From Streptomyces sp. NBC_01262 (GTDB lineage Bacteria; Actinomycetota; Actinomycetes; Streptomycetales; Streptomycetaceae): a DNA stretch of 64,000 nt. Shown piece by piece: positions 40,224-48,873 of the stretch; position 1 is the stretch's first letter; each line of letters opens with the position of its first letter. A program made the position numbers and the translations under genes. The stretch is from the NCBI RefSeq assembly GCF_036226365.1, contig NZ_CP108462.1:2770501-2834500 (forward strand). The letters run 5' to 3'. The notes under the pieces are model-generated. The model was not told the DNA's origin, ran no database searches, and saw nothing but the letters and a program-made list of their open reading frames with translations.

Positions 40224-41873
40224 ATGGACCAGCCGGACCTCTCGCCCTCCGCCTACCCGGACACCTTCGCCCGCGACCACCTCCCGCCGCGCGGCCTGTG
40301 GCCGGTCCTGGAGTTCACCACCGACGAACTCCAGTACCCCGCGCGCCTCAACGCCGCCACCGAGATCATCGACGTGCCCGCCGCCGCCTTCGGCCCCGAC
40401 CGCCCCGCCCTGCGGACGCCGGAGGGAGAGGTGTGGACGTACGGGGAACTGCGGCGCCGCGCGAACCAGGTCGCCCACGTGCTCACCGACGACCTCGGCC
40501 TGATACCCGGCAACCGGGTGCTCCTGCGCTCCCCCAACACCCCGTGGACCGTCGCGGCCTGGCTCGGCGTGCTCAAGGCCGGCGGCATCGTCGTGACGAC
40601 CATGGCGGCGCTGCGGGCCCGCGAGCTCGCCCCGGTCGCGGAGAAGTCCCGGCCGGCCGTCGCGCTGGTCGACCACCGGTTCACCGCCGACGTCGAGGCG
40701 GTGCGCGACACCGTCCTGCCGGACCTGACGATCGTGGCGTACGGCGGCGACGCGCCCGACGACCTGACCCGCCGGGCGGCGGCGAAGCCGGCGGAGTTCA
40801 CCGCGGTCGACACCGCCGCCGACGACATCGCCCTGTTCGGGCCCACCTCGGGCAGCACCGGCGTCCCGAAGATCACCACCCACTTCCACCGCGACATCCT
40901 GTCGATAGACAACACCTTCGGCCGGCACACGCTCCGCCTGCGGCCCGACGATCTCGTGTCGTGCACCGCGCCGTTCGCGTTCACCTTCGGCCTCGGCATT
41001 CTGGTGGTCTGCGCCCTGCGCGCCGGCGCGTGCGCGCTGCTGACGGAGGCCGTCGCGCCGGAACCGCTCGCCGACCTCGTCGCCGGGACGGGGGTCACCG
41101 TGCTGGCGACGGCGCCGACGGCGTACCGGCAGATCCTCAAGGCCGGCAAGGCGGAGCGGCTGAGCGGCCTGCGCACCGCGGTCAGTGCCGGGGAGCACAT
41201 ACCGGACGAGGTGTGGAGGCTGCTGCACACCGAGACCGGGATCAAGGTCATCGACGGCATCGGCGCCACGGAGATGATCCACATCTTCATCTCCGCCGCC
41301 GGTGACGACATCCGCCCCGGCGCGACCGGAAGACCGGTCCCCGGCTACCGCGCCACCGTCCTCGGCGACGACGACGAGGAGGTCGGCCCCGGTGTCGAGG
41401 GGCGGCTGGCCGTGATCGGCCCGGTCGGCTGCCGCTACCTCGACGACCGGCGGCAGGAGGGGTACGTGGTCAACGGCTGGAACGTCACGGGCGACACCTT
41501 CGTCCGCGACGAGGACGGCTACTTCTACTACCGCACCCGCACCGACAACATGATCGTCTCCTCCGGCTACAACATCGGAGGCCCCGAGGTCGAGGCCGCG
41601 ATCGACACCCACCCGGACGTCGTGGAGTCCGCGGTCGTCGCCAAGCCCGACCCCGAACGCGGCGCGGTCGTGTGCGCCTTCGTCGTACTGCGCGAGGGGG
41701 TCACCGGCGACGACGCCAAGGCCAAGGACATCCAGGACTACGTCAAGTCCCAGCTCGCGCCGTACAAGTACCCCCGCGCGGTGCGCTTCCGCGACTCCCT
41801 GCCGCGCAACTCCAGCGGGAAACTGCAGCACTTCCTGCTGCGCCGGATCGTCGAGAAGGAGAACCAGGCATGA
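40224..41873 (+). CDS. Aryl-CoA ligase, 2-aminobenzoate/benzoate-CoA ligase type
   Basis: A 549-aa ANL-superfamily adenylating enzyme. It has the AMP-binding loop TSGSTGVPKIT, the GATEM motif, a hinge YRTRTDNMIVSSGYNI, and the C-terminal catalytic lysine in LPRNSSGKLQHF. The N-terminus (LPPRGLWPVLEFTTDELQYP) resembles 2-aminobenzoate-CoA ligases. It is followed, with an ATGA overlap, by the fused monooxygenase expected to act on the CoA ester. The exact acid (anthranilate, salicylate or related) is inferred, not seen. Confidence 0.86.
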   Translation: MDQPDLSPSAYPDTFARDHLPPRGLWPVLEFTTDELQYPARLNAATEIIDVPAAAFGPDRPALRTPEGEVWTYGELRRRANQVAHVLTDDLGLIPGNRVLLRSPNTPWTVAAWLGVLKAGGIVVTTMAALRARELAPVAEKSRPAVALVDHRFTADVEAVRDTVLPDLTIVAYGGDAPDDLTRRAAAKPAEFTAVDTAADDIALFGPTSGSTGVPKITTHFHRDILSIDNTFGRHTLRLRPDDLVSCTAPFAFTFGLGILVVCALRAGACALLTEAVAPEPLADLVAGTGVTVLATAPTAYRQILKAGKAERLSGLRTAVSAGEHIPDEVWRLLHTETGIKVIDGIGATEMIHIFISAAGDDIRPGATGRPVPGYRATVLGDDDEEVGPGVEGRLAVIGPVGCRYLDDRRQEGYVVNGWNVTGDTFVRDEDGYFYYRTRTDNMIVSSGYNIGGPEVEAAIDTHPDVVESAVVAKPDPERGAVVCAFVVLREGVTGDDAKAKDIQDYVKSQLAPYKYPRAVRFRDSLPRNSSGKLQHFLLRRIVEKENQA

Positions 41874-44257
41874 GGATCGCGATCGTGGGCGGCGGCCCCG
41901 GCGGGCTGTACCTCGCCGCGCTGATGAAGCAGCTCGACCCCGCCCACGAGATCACCGTCTGGGAGCGCAACGCCCCCGATGACACCTTCGGCTTCGGGGT
42001 GGTCTTCTCCGACGAGACCCTCGGAGGCATCGGGAACGCCGACACCGTCGTCCACGACGCGATGGAGAGCCGGTTCGCCCGGTGGACCGACATCGACATC
42101 GAGTTCGACGGGCACCCGTTCACGGTGGGCGGTCAGGGTTTCGCGGCGATGTCCCGCAAGGACCTGCTGCGCATCCTCCAGGAGCGGGCCGCCGAGCTCG
42201 GCGTCACCGTGCACTACCGGACTGTCGCGCCGGACGTGGACGGACTGCGCGGCTCGTACGACCTCGTGGTCGCGGCGGACGGCCTCAACTCGGCGGTGCG
42301 CACCAAGTACGCCGACGCCTTCGGCCCCACCCTGGACCGGCGGGCCAACAAGTACATGTGGCTGGGCACCGACCGGGTCTTCGAGGCCTTCCAGTTCCTC
42401 GTCAAACAGACCGGGTCCGGGACCATGCAGATCCACGGCTACCCGTACTCCGACTCCGGCTCGACGTTCATCGTCGAGATGGCGGAGGAGGTGTGGCGCA
42501 GGGCGGGCTTCGACGCAACGGAGGGCACGGAATTCCCGCCCGGGGTCTCCGACGAGCGGTCGGTGGCCCGGATCCGCGAGATCTTCGCCGGGGAACTGGC
42601 CGGGCACACGCTCCTGACCAACAACTCCAAGTGGCTGAACTTCACCACGGTCCGCAACGAGCGCTGGCACCACCACAACGTGGTCCTGCTCGGCGACGCC
42701 GCCCACACCGCGCACTTCTCGATCGGCTCCGGCACCAAGCTGGCCATGGAGGACGCCCTGGCGCTCGCCGCGTGCCTGCACGAACACCCCACCGTGGCCG
42801 AGGCGTTGACGGCGTACGAGACCGAGCGCCGCCCCGTGGTGGAGTCCACCCAGCGCGCCGCCCAGGCCTCGCTGGAGTGGTTCGAGAACATCGGCAGGTA
42901 CGCCGGACAGGACCCCGCGCAGTTCTGCTTCAACCTGCTCACCCGCTCCCGCCGGATCACCTTCGACAACCTCAGGGACCGCGACCCCGGCTTCGCCGAC
43001 CTGATCGAGCGCGGCTTCGCCACGGCGCAGGGGCTGCCGGAGACGGCCCCTTCGGCCCCGTCGGTCCCGGCGATGTTCCAGCCCTTCTCGGTCGGCGGGC
43101 TTGAGCTGAAGAACCGGGTCGTGCTCTCGCCGATGGACATGTACTCCGCCGTCGACGGAGTGCCCGACGAGTTCCACCTGGTCCACCTCGGTTCCAAGGC
43201 TCTGGGCGGCGCCGGCCTGGTCATGACCGAGATGGTCTGCGTCTCCCCCGAGGCGCGGATCACCCCGGGCTGCACGGGCCTGTGGAACGACGCGCAGCGC
43301 GAGGCGTGGGCCCGGGTCACCGGCTTCGTCCACGAGCGCAGCACGGCGAAGATCGGCCTCCAGCTGGGCCACGCGGGCCGCAAGGGCTCGACCCGGCTGA
43401 TGTGGGAGGGCATCGACCAGCCCCTCGACGAGGGCAACTGGGAGGTCGTGGGCCCCTCCCCGCTGCCCTACGGGGCCGACTGCCACGTGCCGCGCGAGAT
43501 GACCCGGGCCGACATGGACTCGGTCGTGGCCGACTTCGCGTCGGCCGCCCGGCGGGCCGCCGACGCGGGCTTCGACCTGCTGGAGGTGCACGCCGCCCAC
43601 GGCTACCTGCTCTCCTCCTTCCTGTCCCCCATCGCCAACCACCGCACCGACGAGTACGGCGGCGGCCTGGCCAACCGCCTGCGCTTCCCGCTGGAGGTCT
43701 TCGACGCCGTACGGTCCGCCTTCCCCGCCGGCCGTCCGGTGACGGTACGGATCTCCGCGACCGACTGGGCCCCCGACGGGAACACCGAGCACGACGCGGT
43801 CGAGATCGCCCGGGCGTTCGTCGCGCACGGCGCCGCGGCCATCGACGTCTCCTCCGGCCAGGTCACCAAGGACGAGAAGCCCGCCTTCGGCCGGTCCTAC
43901 CAGACCCCCTTCGCCGACCGGATCCGGCACGAGGTCGCCGCTCCGGCGGGGGCGGCCGTCATCGCCGTCGGCGCGATCTCCTCGTACGACGACGTCAACT
44001 CGATCCTGCTCGCCGGCCGCGCCGACCTGTGCGCGCTCGGCCGCACCCACCTGTACAACCCGCAGTGGACCCTGCAGGCAGCCGCCGAGCAGGAGTACCA
44101 CGGCCCCGGCGCCCACTGGCCCGCGCAGTTCGCGGCCGGCCGCCGCAAGCCGCCCACCTCACGCACCGACGCGGTCCGCCCGCGCCTCGCGCTGCTGCAC
44201 GACACCCCCCAGGACGCCGTCCACCTGCGGTGGACTCCCGGCGGAGCGGCGCGATGA
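41870..44257 (+). CDS. Fused FAD monooxygenase / OYE-type reductase acting on aryl-CoA
   Basis: A 795-aa two-domain flavoenzyme. Residues 1-385 are an aromatic FAD hydroxylase (VGGGPGGLYLAALM; GDAAHTAHFSIGSGTKLAMEDA near 275-295). Residues 402-770 are an FMN barrel of the Old Yellow Enzyme/NADH:flavin type (PFSVGGLELKNRVVLSPM; LQLGHAGRKGS; AAHGYLLSSFLSP). This architecture matches 2-aminobenzoyl-CoA monooxygenase/reductase and the enzymes often named bifunctional salicylyl-CoA 5-hydroxylase/oxidoreductase. It should hydroxylate, and perhaps partly reduce, the ring of the CoA ester made by the preceding ligase. Confidence 0.9.
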   Translation: MRIAIVGGGPGGLYLAALMKQLDPAHEITVWERNAPDDTFGFGVVFSDETLGGIGNADTVVHDAMESRFARWTDIDIEFDGHPFTVGGQGFAAMSRKDLLRILQERAAELGVTVHYRTVAPDVDGLRGSYDLVVAADGLNSAVRTKYADAFGPTLDRRANKYMWLGTDRVFEAFQFLVKQTGSGTMQIHGYPYSDSGSTFIVEMAEEVWRRAGFDATEGTEFPPGVSDERSVARIREIFAGELAGHTLLTNNSKWLNFTTVRNERWHHHNVVLLGDAAHTAHFSIGSGTKLAMEDALALAACLHEHPTVAEALTAYETERRPVVESTQRAAQASLEWFENIGRYAGQDPAQFCFNLLTRSRRITFDNLRDRDPGFADLIERGFATAQGLPETAPSAPSVPAMFQPFSVGGLELKNRVVLSPMDMYSAVDGVPDEFHLVHLGSKALGGAGLVMTEMVCVSPEARITPGCTGLWNDAQREAWARVTGFVHERSTAKIGLQLGHAGRKGSTRLMWEGIDQPLDEGNWEVVGPSPLPYGADCHVPREMTRADMDSVVADFASAARRAADAGFDLLEVHAAHGYLLSSFLSPIANHRTDEYGGGLANRLRFPLEVFDAVRSAFPAGRPVTVRISATDWAPDGNTEHDAVEIARAFVAHGAAAIDVSSGQVTKDEKPAFGRSYQTPFADRIRHEVAAPAGAAVIAVGAISSYDDVNSILLAGRADLCALGRTHLYNPQWTLQAAAEQEYHGPGAHWPAQFAAGRRKPPTSRTDAVRPRLALLHDTPQDAVHLRWTPGGAAR

Positions 44258-44281
44258 GAGGAGGCGGAGAGCCGGGGCGCG

Positions 44282-44299
44282 TAAAATTCCGCAGTTGTG
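44282..44299 (+). promoter_or_regulatory. Possible leaderless promoter of the PaaX gene
   Basis: TAAAAT at 44282-44287 is a good -10 element, and a GTG start codon lies at 44297, 10 bases later. No ribosome-binding site precedes that GTG or the ATG at 44303, which fits a leaderless mRNA. The -35 region is weak. Confidence 0.4.
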
Positions 44300-45145
44300 A
44301 CCATGAGCGACCTCGTTGACGACCACACGGCCCAGCCGGCACCGCCGCGATCCCTGATCGTGACGGTGTACGGCCTCTACGCGCGCGAGGTCGGGGGCTG
44401 GATCGGGGTGAGCACCCTGATAGGTCTGCTCGCCGAGCTCGGCATCGACGCACAGGCGGTCCGCTCGTCGATCTCGCGTCTCAAGCGCCGGGAGATCCTG
44501 CTGTCGGAGCGGCGGGACGGGCGGGCGGGGTACGCGCTCTCGCCGTATGCCCGCTCGGTCCTCGAAACGGGTGACCGGCGCATCTTCGAGCGCCACGCCG
44601 GCTCTGACGACGGCTGGGTCATCGCCGTGTTCTCGGTGCCGGAGAGCGAGCGGCAGCACCGCCACCAGCTCCGCTCCCGGCTCACCTGGCTGGGCTTCGG
44701 CACGGTCTCCTCCGGGGTCTGGATCGCTCCCGCCCACGCGCTCGACGACACCCGCGACCACCTGCTGCGGCACGGCCTGGACCAGTACGTCAACCTCTTC
44801 CGGGGCGACTACGTGGCCTTCGGCGACCCCGCGGAACAGGTCCACCACTGGTGGGACCTGGAGGCGCTCCAGAAGCTCTACGACGAGTTCGTCACCGAGT
44901 TCACACCGATGGCCGCACGTTGGGCCGGGACCGCGAAGAGGCCGGTGCCGGACCGGGAAGCGTTCGTCGACTACGTCCATGTCCTGACGGCATGGCGGCG
45001 CTTCCCCTACCTCGACCCGGGGCTGCCCGCCGCCCTCCTCCCGGCGACGTGGGCCGGCACGGCGGCAGCGGATCTCTTCTTCGGACTGCGGCGCGCGCTG
45101 GAGCAGCCGGCGCACGATTTCGCCCGGGGCCTGCTGGCCGACTGA
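44297..45145 (+). CDS. PaaX-family regulator of the aryl-CoA cluster
   Basis: A 282-aa PaaX protein: the N-terminal winged helix starts PPRSLIVTVYGLYARE, followed by the Cas2-like middle (WVIAVFSVPESERQHRHQLRSRLTWLGFG) and the PaaX_C region. PaaX repressors sense aryl-CoA thioesters, which fits its place right after the ligase/monooxygenase genes. The start may be GTG 44297 or ATG 44303. A strong hairpin follows at 45195. Confidence 0.9.
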   Translation: MTMSDLVDDHTAQPAPPRSLIVTVYGLYAREVGGWIGVSTLIGLLAELGIDAQAVRSSISRLKRREILLSERRDGRAGYALSPYARSVLETGDRRIFERHAGSDDGWVIAVFSVPESERQHRHQLRSRLTWLGFGTVSSGVWIAPAHALDDTRDHLLRHGLDQYVNLFRGDYVAFGDPAEQVHHWWDLEALQKLYDEFVTEFTPMAARWAGTAKRPVPDREAFVDYVHVLTAWRRFPYLDPGLPAALLPATWAGTAAADLFFGLRRALEQPAHDFARGLLAD

Positions 45146-45194
45146 CCGACTGACCGACTGACCGGGGAACACCGGTCTGACCAGGGCCTACACA

Positions 45195-45225
45195 CGAACC
45201 ACCCTTCGGCGCGAAGGGTGGTTCG
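45195..45225. terminator. 14-bp perfect hairpin after paaX-like gene
   Basis: CGAACCACCCTTCG pairs exactly with CGAAGGGTGGTTCG across a GCG loop. It is a strong, probably bidirectional terminator separating the aryl-CoA cluster from the second peptide importer. Confidence 0.8.
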
Positions 45226-45284
45226 CCGTGTTTCCGGCGCTGCCGGGTGCGGGCGGGGCGGGGGTGCCGGGCGAGGCGTTAACA

Positions 45285-45361
45285 GAAACGTTTCCTGCAA
45301 CCATTGCCTGTTTCGCCCGGGGTGTGAATCATATCGCTCTACCGAACGGCGTAATCGTTCG
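45285..45361 (+). promoter_or_regulatory. Regulatory region of the second peptide importer
   Basis: Holds GAAACGTTTC (45285-45294), a perfect 10-bp palindrome like LacI-family operators, and CGAACG-N7-CGTTCG (45343-45361). Both lie before the binding-protein gene at 45427. No LacI gene is adjacent; the TetR gene at 53043 is another candidate regulator. Confidence 0.45.
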
Positions 45362-45426
45362 CTTGGACGATAAGCGATCCAGCGGGCAGGCCGGGGTACC
45401 GGGCAGGATCAAAGGGCGGAGCGATC

Positions 45427-47040
45427 ATGGTGTTGTCAAGTGGTGTCAACTCCGGTGACGGTCGGGAGAGAACGACGGGTGCCGTGTCCCGACGCGGGCT
45501 GCTGACAGCGGGGGCGGGAGCGGCGGCAGGCGCATGGCTGCTGACCGCGTGCGGCTCGGGCGGGAACGCCGACAAGGCCGCCGCGACAGCCGCCGCCACG
45601 GGCAAGGCCGCCGCCGGCGGGACGCTGCGGATCGCCCGGCCGCCGGCGTCCAGCGCCGAGACGCTGGACCCGGCGAGCTCGCTGTCCGCGTACGAGTACC
45701 TGGGCGCCCTGTACAGCCGGCTGGTCCGGCGCGGCAGCGACGGCAAGCCCGCCGCCGACCTCGCGACGTCCTGGGAGATGTCGGACGAGGCGAAGACCTG
45801 GACCTTCACGCTGCGCGACGGCGTCACCTTCCACAACGGGCAGGCGTTCACCTCCGCCGACGCCGCCTACACCCTGACCCACATCCTCGACCCCGCCACC
45901 AAGTCCCCGCAGGCCGGAGTGCTCAGCACCTTCGTCGCCGCCTCCGGGATCAGCACCCCCGACAAGAACACCCTGGTCGTCAAGCTCAAGGCGGCGCACG
46001 CCGAGTTCCCGACCCTGCTGATGCACTACAACTGCTACGTCATCGCCAAGGACTCCGCGAAGACCACCGCGACCAAGGGCATCGGCACCGGCCCCTTCAA
46101 GCTGGCGTCGTTCACCCCCGCGGGCCCCGGCAAGGTCGTCGCCAACACGGACTACTACGGCGGCAAGCCGGTCCTGGACGCCATCGCCTTCTCCTCCATC
46201 GCCGAGACCCAGAGCCGGATCAACGCGCTGCTCTCGCAGCAGGTCGACCTGATCTCGCAGACCAACCTGGACTCCGCGGGCGTCAAGACCGTGCAGGCCT
46301 CCTCCACCGCCACCGTCGTGGAGGTCAAGAACGCCCAGTGGTACACGCTGCCCATGCTGTGTACGGCGGCGCCCTTCACCGACTCCAAGGTCCGGCAGGC
46401 GTTCAAGCTCGCGTACGACCCCGCCCAGGTCATCAAGCTCGCCGTCCAGGGCCACGGCACGATCGCGCACGACAACCCCGTGCCGCCGGACGACCCCTAC
46501 CGCCTGGACTACACGGTGTCGCCGGACCCGGAGAAGGCCAAGGCGCTGCTGAAGAAGGCGGGCCACGACAAGCTCACCCTGCCGCTGTACACCTCGGACT
46601 ACGACAGCGTGCTCACCCCGCTGGCCCTGGCGATGAAGGACTCCGTGGCGCACGCGGGCATCACGCTGAACATCCAGAACGCGCCGTCCGACTCGTACTA
46701 CACCAAGATCTGGATGCAGAAGCCGCTGATGACCTCGTACTGGTACGTCGGCCGCCCGATCGACCAGCTGCTCAGCGAGATCTTCCACTCCGGCTCCGCG
46801 TACAACGAGTCCAAGTGGTCCAACCCGACCTTCGACGGGCTGATCGCCTCGGCCCGCAAGGAGACCGACGACGCCAAGCGCAAGCAGCTCTACCAGGACG
46901 CCCAGAAGCTGATGGTGGATCAGGACGGCACGATCATGCCGTTCTTCGCCAGCCGCATGATCGGGATATCCAAGAAGGTCGTCAACTACCACGAGAGCGG
47001 CTTCGAGTTCGACTACCTCAAGATCGGGCTCAGCGCCTGA
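45427..47040 (+). CDS. Peptide-type ABC substrate-binding lipoprotein (Tat signal)
   Basis: A 537-aa SBP family 5 protein. The N-terminus has a twin-arginine motif (SRRGLLTAG) followed by a lipobox (LLTAC), so it is probably exported folded by Tat and lipidated. The mature part includes WTFTLRDGVTFHNGQAFTSADAA, typical of the family. It is the first gene of a five-gene operon. Despite the family name the ligand may be a non-peptide; the neighbouring hydrolase hints at an amide or ester. Confidence 0.92.
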   Translation: MVLSSGVNSGDGRERTTGAVSRRGLLTAGAGAAAGAWLLTACGSGGNADKAAATAAATGKAAAGGTLRIARPPASSAETLDPASSLSAYEYLGALYSRLVRRGSDGKPAADLATSWEMSDEAKTWTFTLRDGVTFHNGQAFTSADAAYTLTHILDPATKSPQAGVLSTFVAASGISTPDKNTLVVKLKAAHAEFPTLLMHYNCYVIAKDSAKTTATKGIGTGPFKLASFTPAGPGKVVANTDYYGGKPVLDAIAFSSIAETQSRINALLSQQVDLISQTNLDSAGVKTVQASSTATVVEVKNAQWYTLPMLCTAAPFTDSKVRQAFKLAYDPAQVIKLAVQGHGTIAHDNPVPPDDPYRLDYTVSPDPEKAKALLKKAGHDKLTLPLYTSDYDSVLTPLALAMKDSVAHAGITLNIQNAPSDSYYTKIWMQKPLMTSYWYVGRPIDQLLSEIFHSGSAYNESKWSNPTFDGLIASARKETDDAKRKQLYQDAQKLMVDQDGTIMPFFASRMIGISKKVVNYHESGFEFDYLKIGLSA

Positions 47041-47041
47041 C

Positions 47042-47998
47042 ATGAGCCGCTATATCGCACGCCGTCTGCTTCTCGCGCTGGTCACGATCTGGCTGGCGTC
47101 GCTGGGGGTGTTCCTGGCGGTCCAGGCACTCCCCGGCGACGTGACCACCCAGATCCTGGGCCAGAACGCCACCCGTGCCAACGTCGCGGCGCTGCGCGCC
47201 GAACTCGGGCTCGACGAGTCGCCGTGGCGCCGCTACCTGGACTGGATGTCCGGCATGCTGCACGGCGACTTCGGCTCCTCGCTGGTCAACCACGCCTCGG
47301 TCGGCGCGGAGGTGGGCCTGCGGCTGCGCAACACCCTGCTGCTGGCCGGGGTCACGGTGGTGCTCGGCGTCTCACTCGCCCTCGTGCTGGGCGTGGTCGC
47401 CGGGCTCTACCGGGACCGCTGGCCCGACCTGGCCATCTCCTCGCTCAGCCTGGTCGGGATGAGCATGCCGGAGTTCGTGATCGCGACCGTGCTGGTGCTG
47501 CTGTTCTCCATCGACATCCCGCTGTTCCCGGCGGTGGTGACCGCCGGACCGGACGCCCGGATCGGGGATCTGCTGCCCGCGATCTGGCTGCCGTCGATCG
47601 CGCTGACGGTGGTGATGGCCGCGTACATCATCCGCATGCTGCGCACCAGCGTCATCGACGTCATGGCGAGCGAGTTCGTCACGACCGCGCGGCTCAAGGG
47701 CATCTCACCGGCCCGGGTGGTGCTGCGGCACGCGCTGCCCAGCGCCCTGCTGCCGACCCTCAACGTCATCGCCATGAACATCGCGTGGCTGGTGGGCGGA
47801 GTGGTGGTGGTCGAGAGCGTCTTCAACTACCCGGGCGTCGGCCTGCTCACCATCGACGCGGTGCACAACCGCGACCTCCCGGTCATCCAGACGATCGCCG
47901 TACTCGGCGCCGCCACCTACGTGCTGTGCAATCTCGCCGCCGACCTCGCCGCCATGGCGCTCAACCCCAGGCTGCGGACGAACCGGAGGACCGCGTGA
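47042..47998 (+). CDS. ABC transporter permease (DppB type)
   Basis: A 318-aa permease starting one base after the binding-protein stop: a first helix (RRLLLALVTIWLASLGVFLAV), an LNxxP-like external segment, and the EAA loop (SEFVTTARLKGISPARVVLRH). Its stop overlaps the next gene. Confidence 0.93.
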   Translation: MSRYIARRLLLALVTIWLASLGVFLAVQALPGDVTTQILGQNATRANVAALRAELGLDESPWRRYLDWMSGMLHGDFGSSLVNHASVGAEVGLRLRNTLLLAGVTVVLGVSLALVLGVVAGLYRDRWPDLAISSLSLVGMSMPEFVIATVLVLLFSIDIPLFPAVVTAGPDARIGDLLPAIWLPSIALTVVMAAYIIRMLRTSVIDVMASEFVTTARLKGISPARVVLRHALPSALLPTLNVIAMNIAWLVGGVVVVESVFNYPGVGLLTIDAVHNRDLPVIQTIAVLGAATYVLCNLAADLAAMALNPRLRTNRRTA

Positions 47999-48873
47999 CC
48001 CGAACCATCACCGAGCGGGCGCCGGGGCGGCTCCGGCAGACCTGGGGCGCGCTGCGCGGCTCGCCCTCGGCGATGACCGGTGCCGTCCTGGTGGCGCTGC
48101 ACCTGGTGATCGCGCTGGCGGCCCCGCTGCTCGCCCCGGACTCCCCGGTGAGCAACAACGCGCTGGAGGCCCTCCAGTCACCGAGCCTCAGCCACCTCGC
48201 GGGCACCGACCAGTACGGGCGCGACATCCTGTCCCGCACCCTGTACGGCGGCCGGCTCGCGCTGTCGGTGTCGCTCAGCGCGACCGTGCTCGCCGTGGGC
48301 CTGGGCGCCGCCGTGGGCTGCCTGGCCGCCTACCGCCGGGGGTGGCTGGACGACGTGGTGATGCGCGTGGTCGACGCCATCCTGGCCGTGCCCCCGGTCC
48401 TCGCGCTGCTCGTCATCGTGACCGTTCTGGGCACGGACCCCGTCGTCATCGTGCTCGCCGTGACCGTCGTGTACGGGCCTGGCGTGGTGCGGGTGGTCAG
48501 GGCCGCCGCGCTGGACGTCGTACCGCGTGACTACGTGACGGCGGCTCGGGCCCGGGGCGAGGGCACCTTCTCGGTGCTGCTGCGCGACATCGGGCCGAAC
48601 GTACTGGACGTGGTCCTCGTGGAGTTCGCGATGCGCGCGTCATGGGTGGTGCTGCTGATCAGCTCGCTGTCCTTCCTCGGGTTCGGCGCGAACCCGCCGA
48701 CGCCCGACTGGGGCCTGATGGTCTCCGAGAACCGCTCCATGCTGGCCGTCGCCCCGTGGACGAGCATCGCCCCGATCATCGCCCTGAGCACCCTGGTGAT
48801 CGGGCTCAACATGGCCGCCGACGGCCTGGCCAAGGCGCTCGGTGTCGACCGGGCGCACGGAGGTGCGGCATGA
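47995..48873 (+). CDS. ABC transporter permease (DppC type)
   Basis: A 292-aa permease with HLAGTDQYGRDILSRTLYGGRLALSVS, the typical DppC segment, and an EAA loop (RDYVTAARARGEGTFSVLLRD). The GTG at 47995 overlaps the previous stop (GTGA) and has GGAGGA upstream. Confidence 0.93.
   Translation: MTRTITERAPGRLRQTWGALRGSPSAMTGAVLVALHLVIALAAPLLAPDSPVSNNALEALQSPSLSHLAGTDQYGRDILSRTLYGGRLALSVSLSATVLAVGLGAAVGCLAAYRRGWLDDVVMRVVDAILAVPPVLALLVIVTVLGTDPVVIVLAVTVVYGPGVVRVVRAAALDVVPRDYVTAARARGEGTFSVLLRDIGPNVLDVVLVEFAMRASWVVLLISSLSFLGFGANPPTPDWGLMVSENRSMLAVAPWTSIAPIIALSTLVIGLNMAADGLAKALGVDRAHGGAA

Noticed and set aside
45141..45164. CTGACCGA repeated three times after the PaaX gene
   Set aside because: A short simple repeat right after the stop codon, with no sign of function.
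45436..47043. A 535-codon minus-strand frame opposite the binding-protein gene
   Set aside because: It is an antisense artefact; the plus frame has a Tat lipoprotein signal and SBP family 5 pattern.
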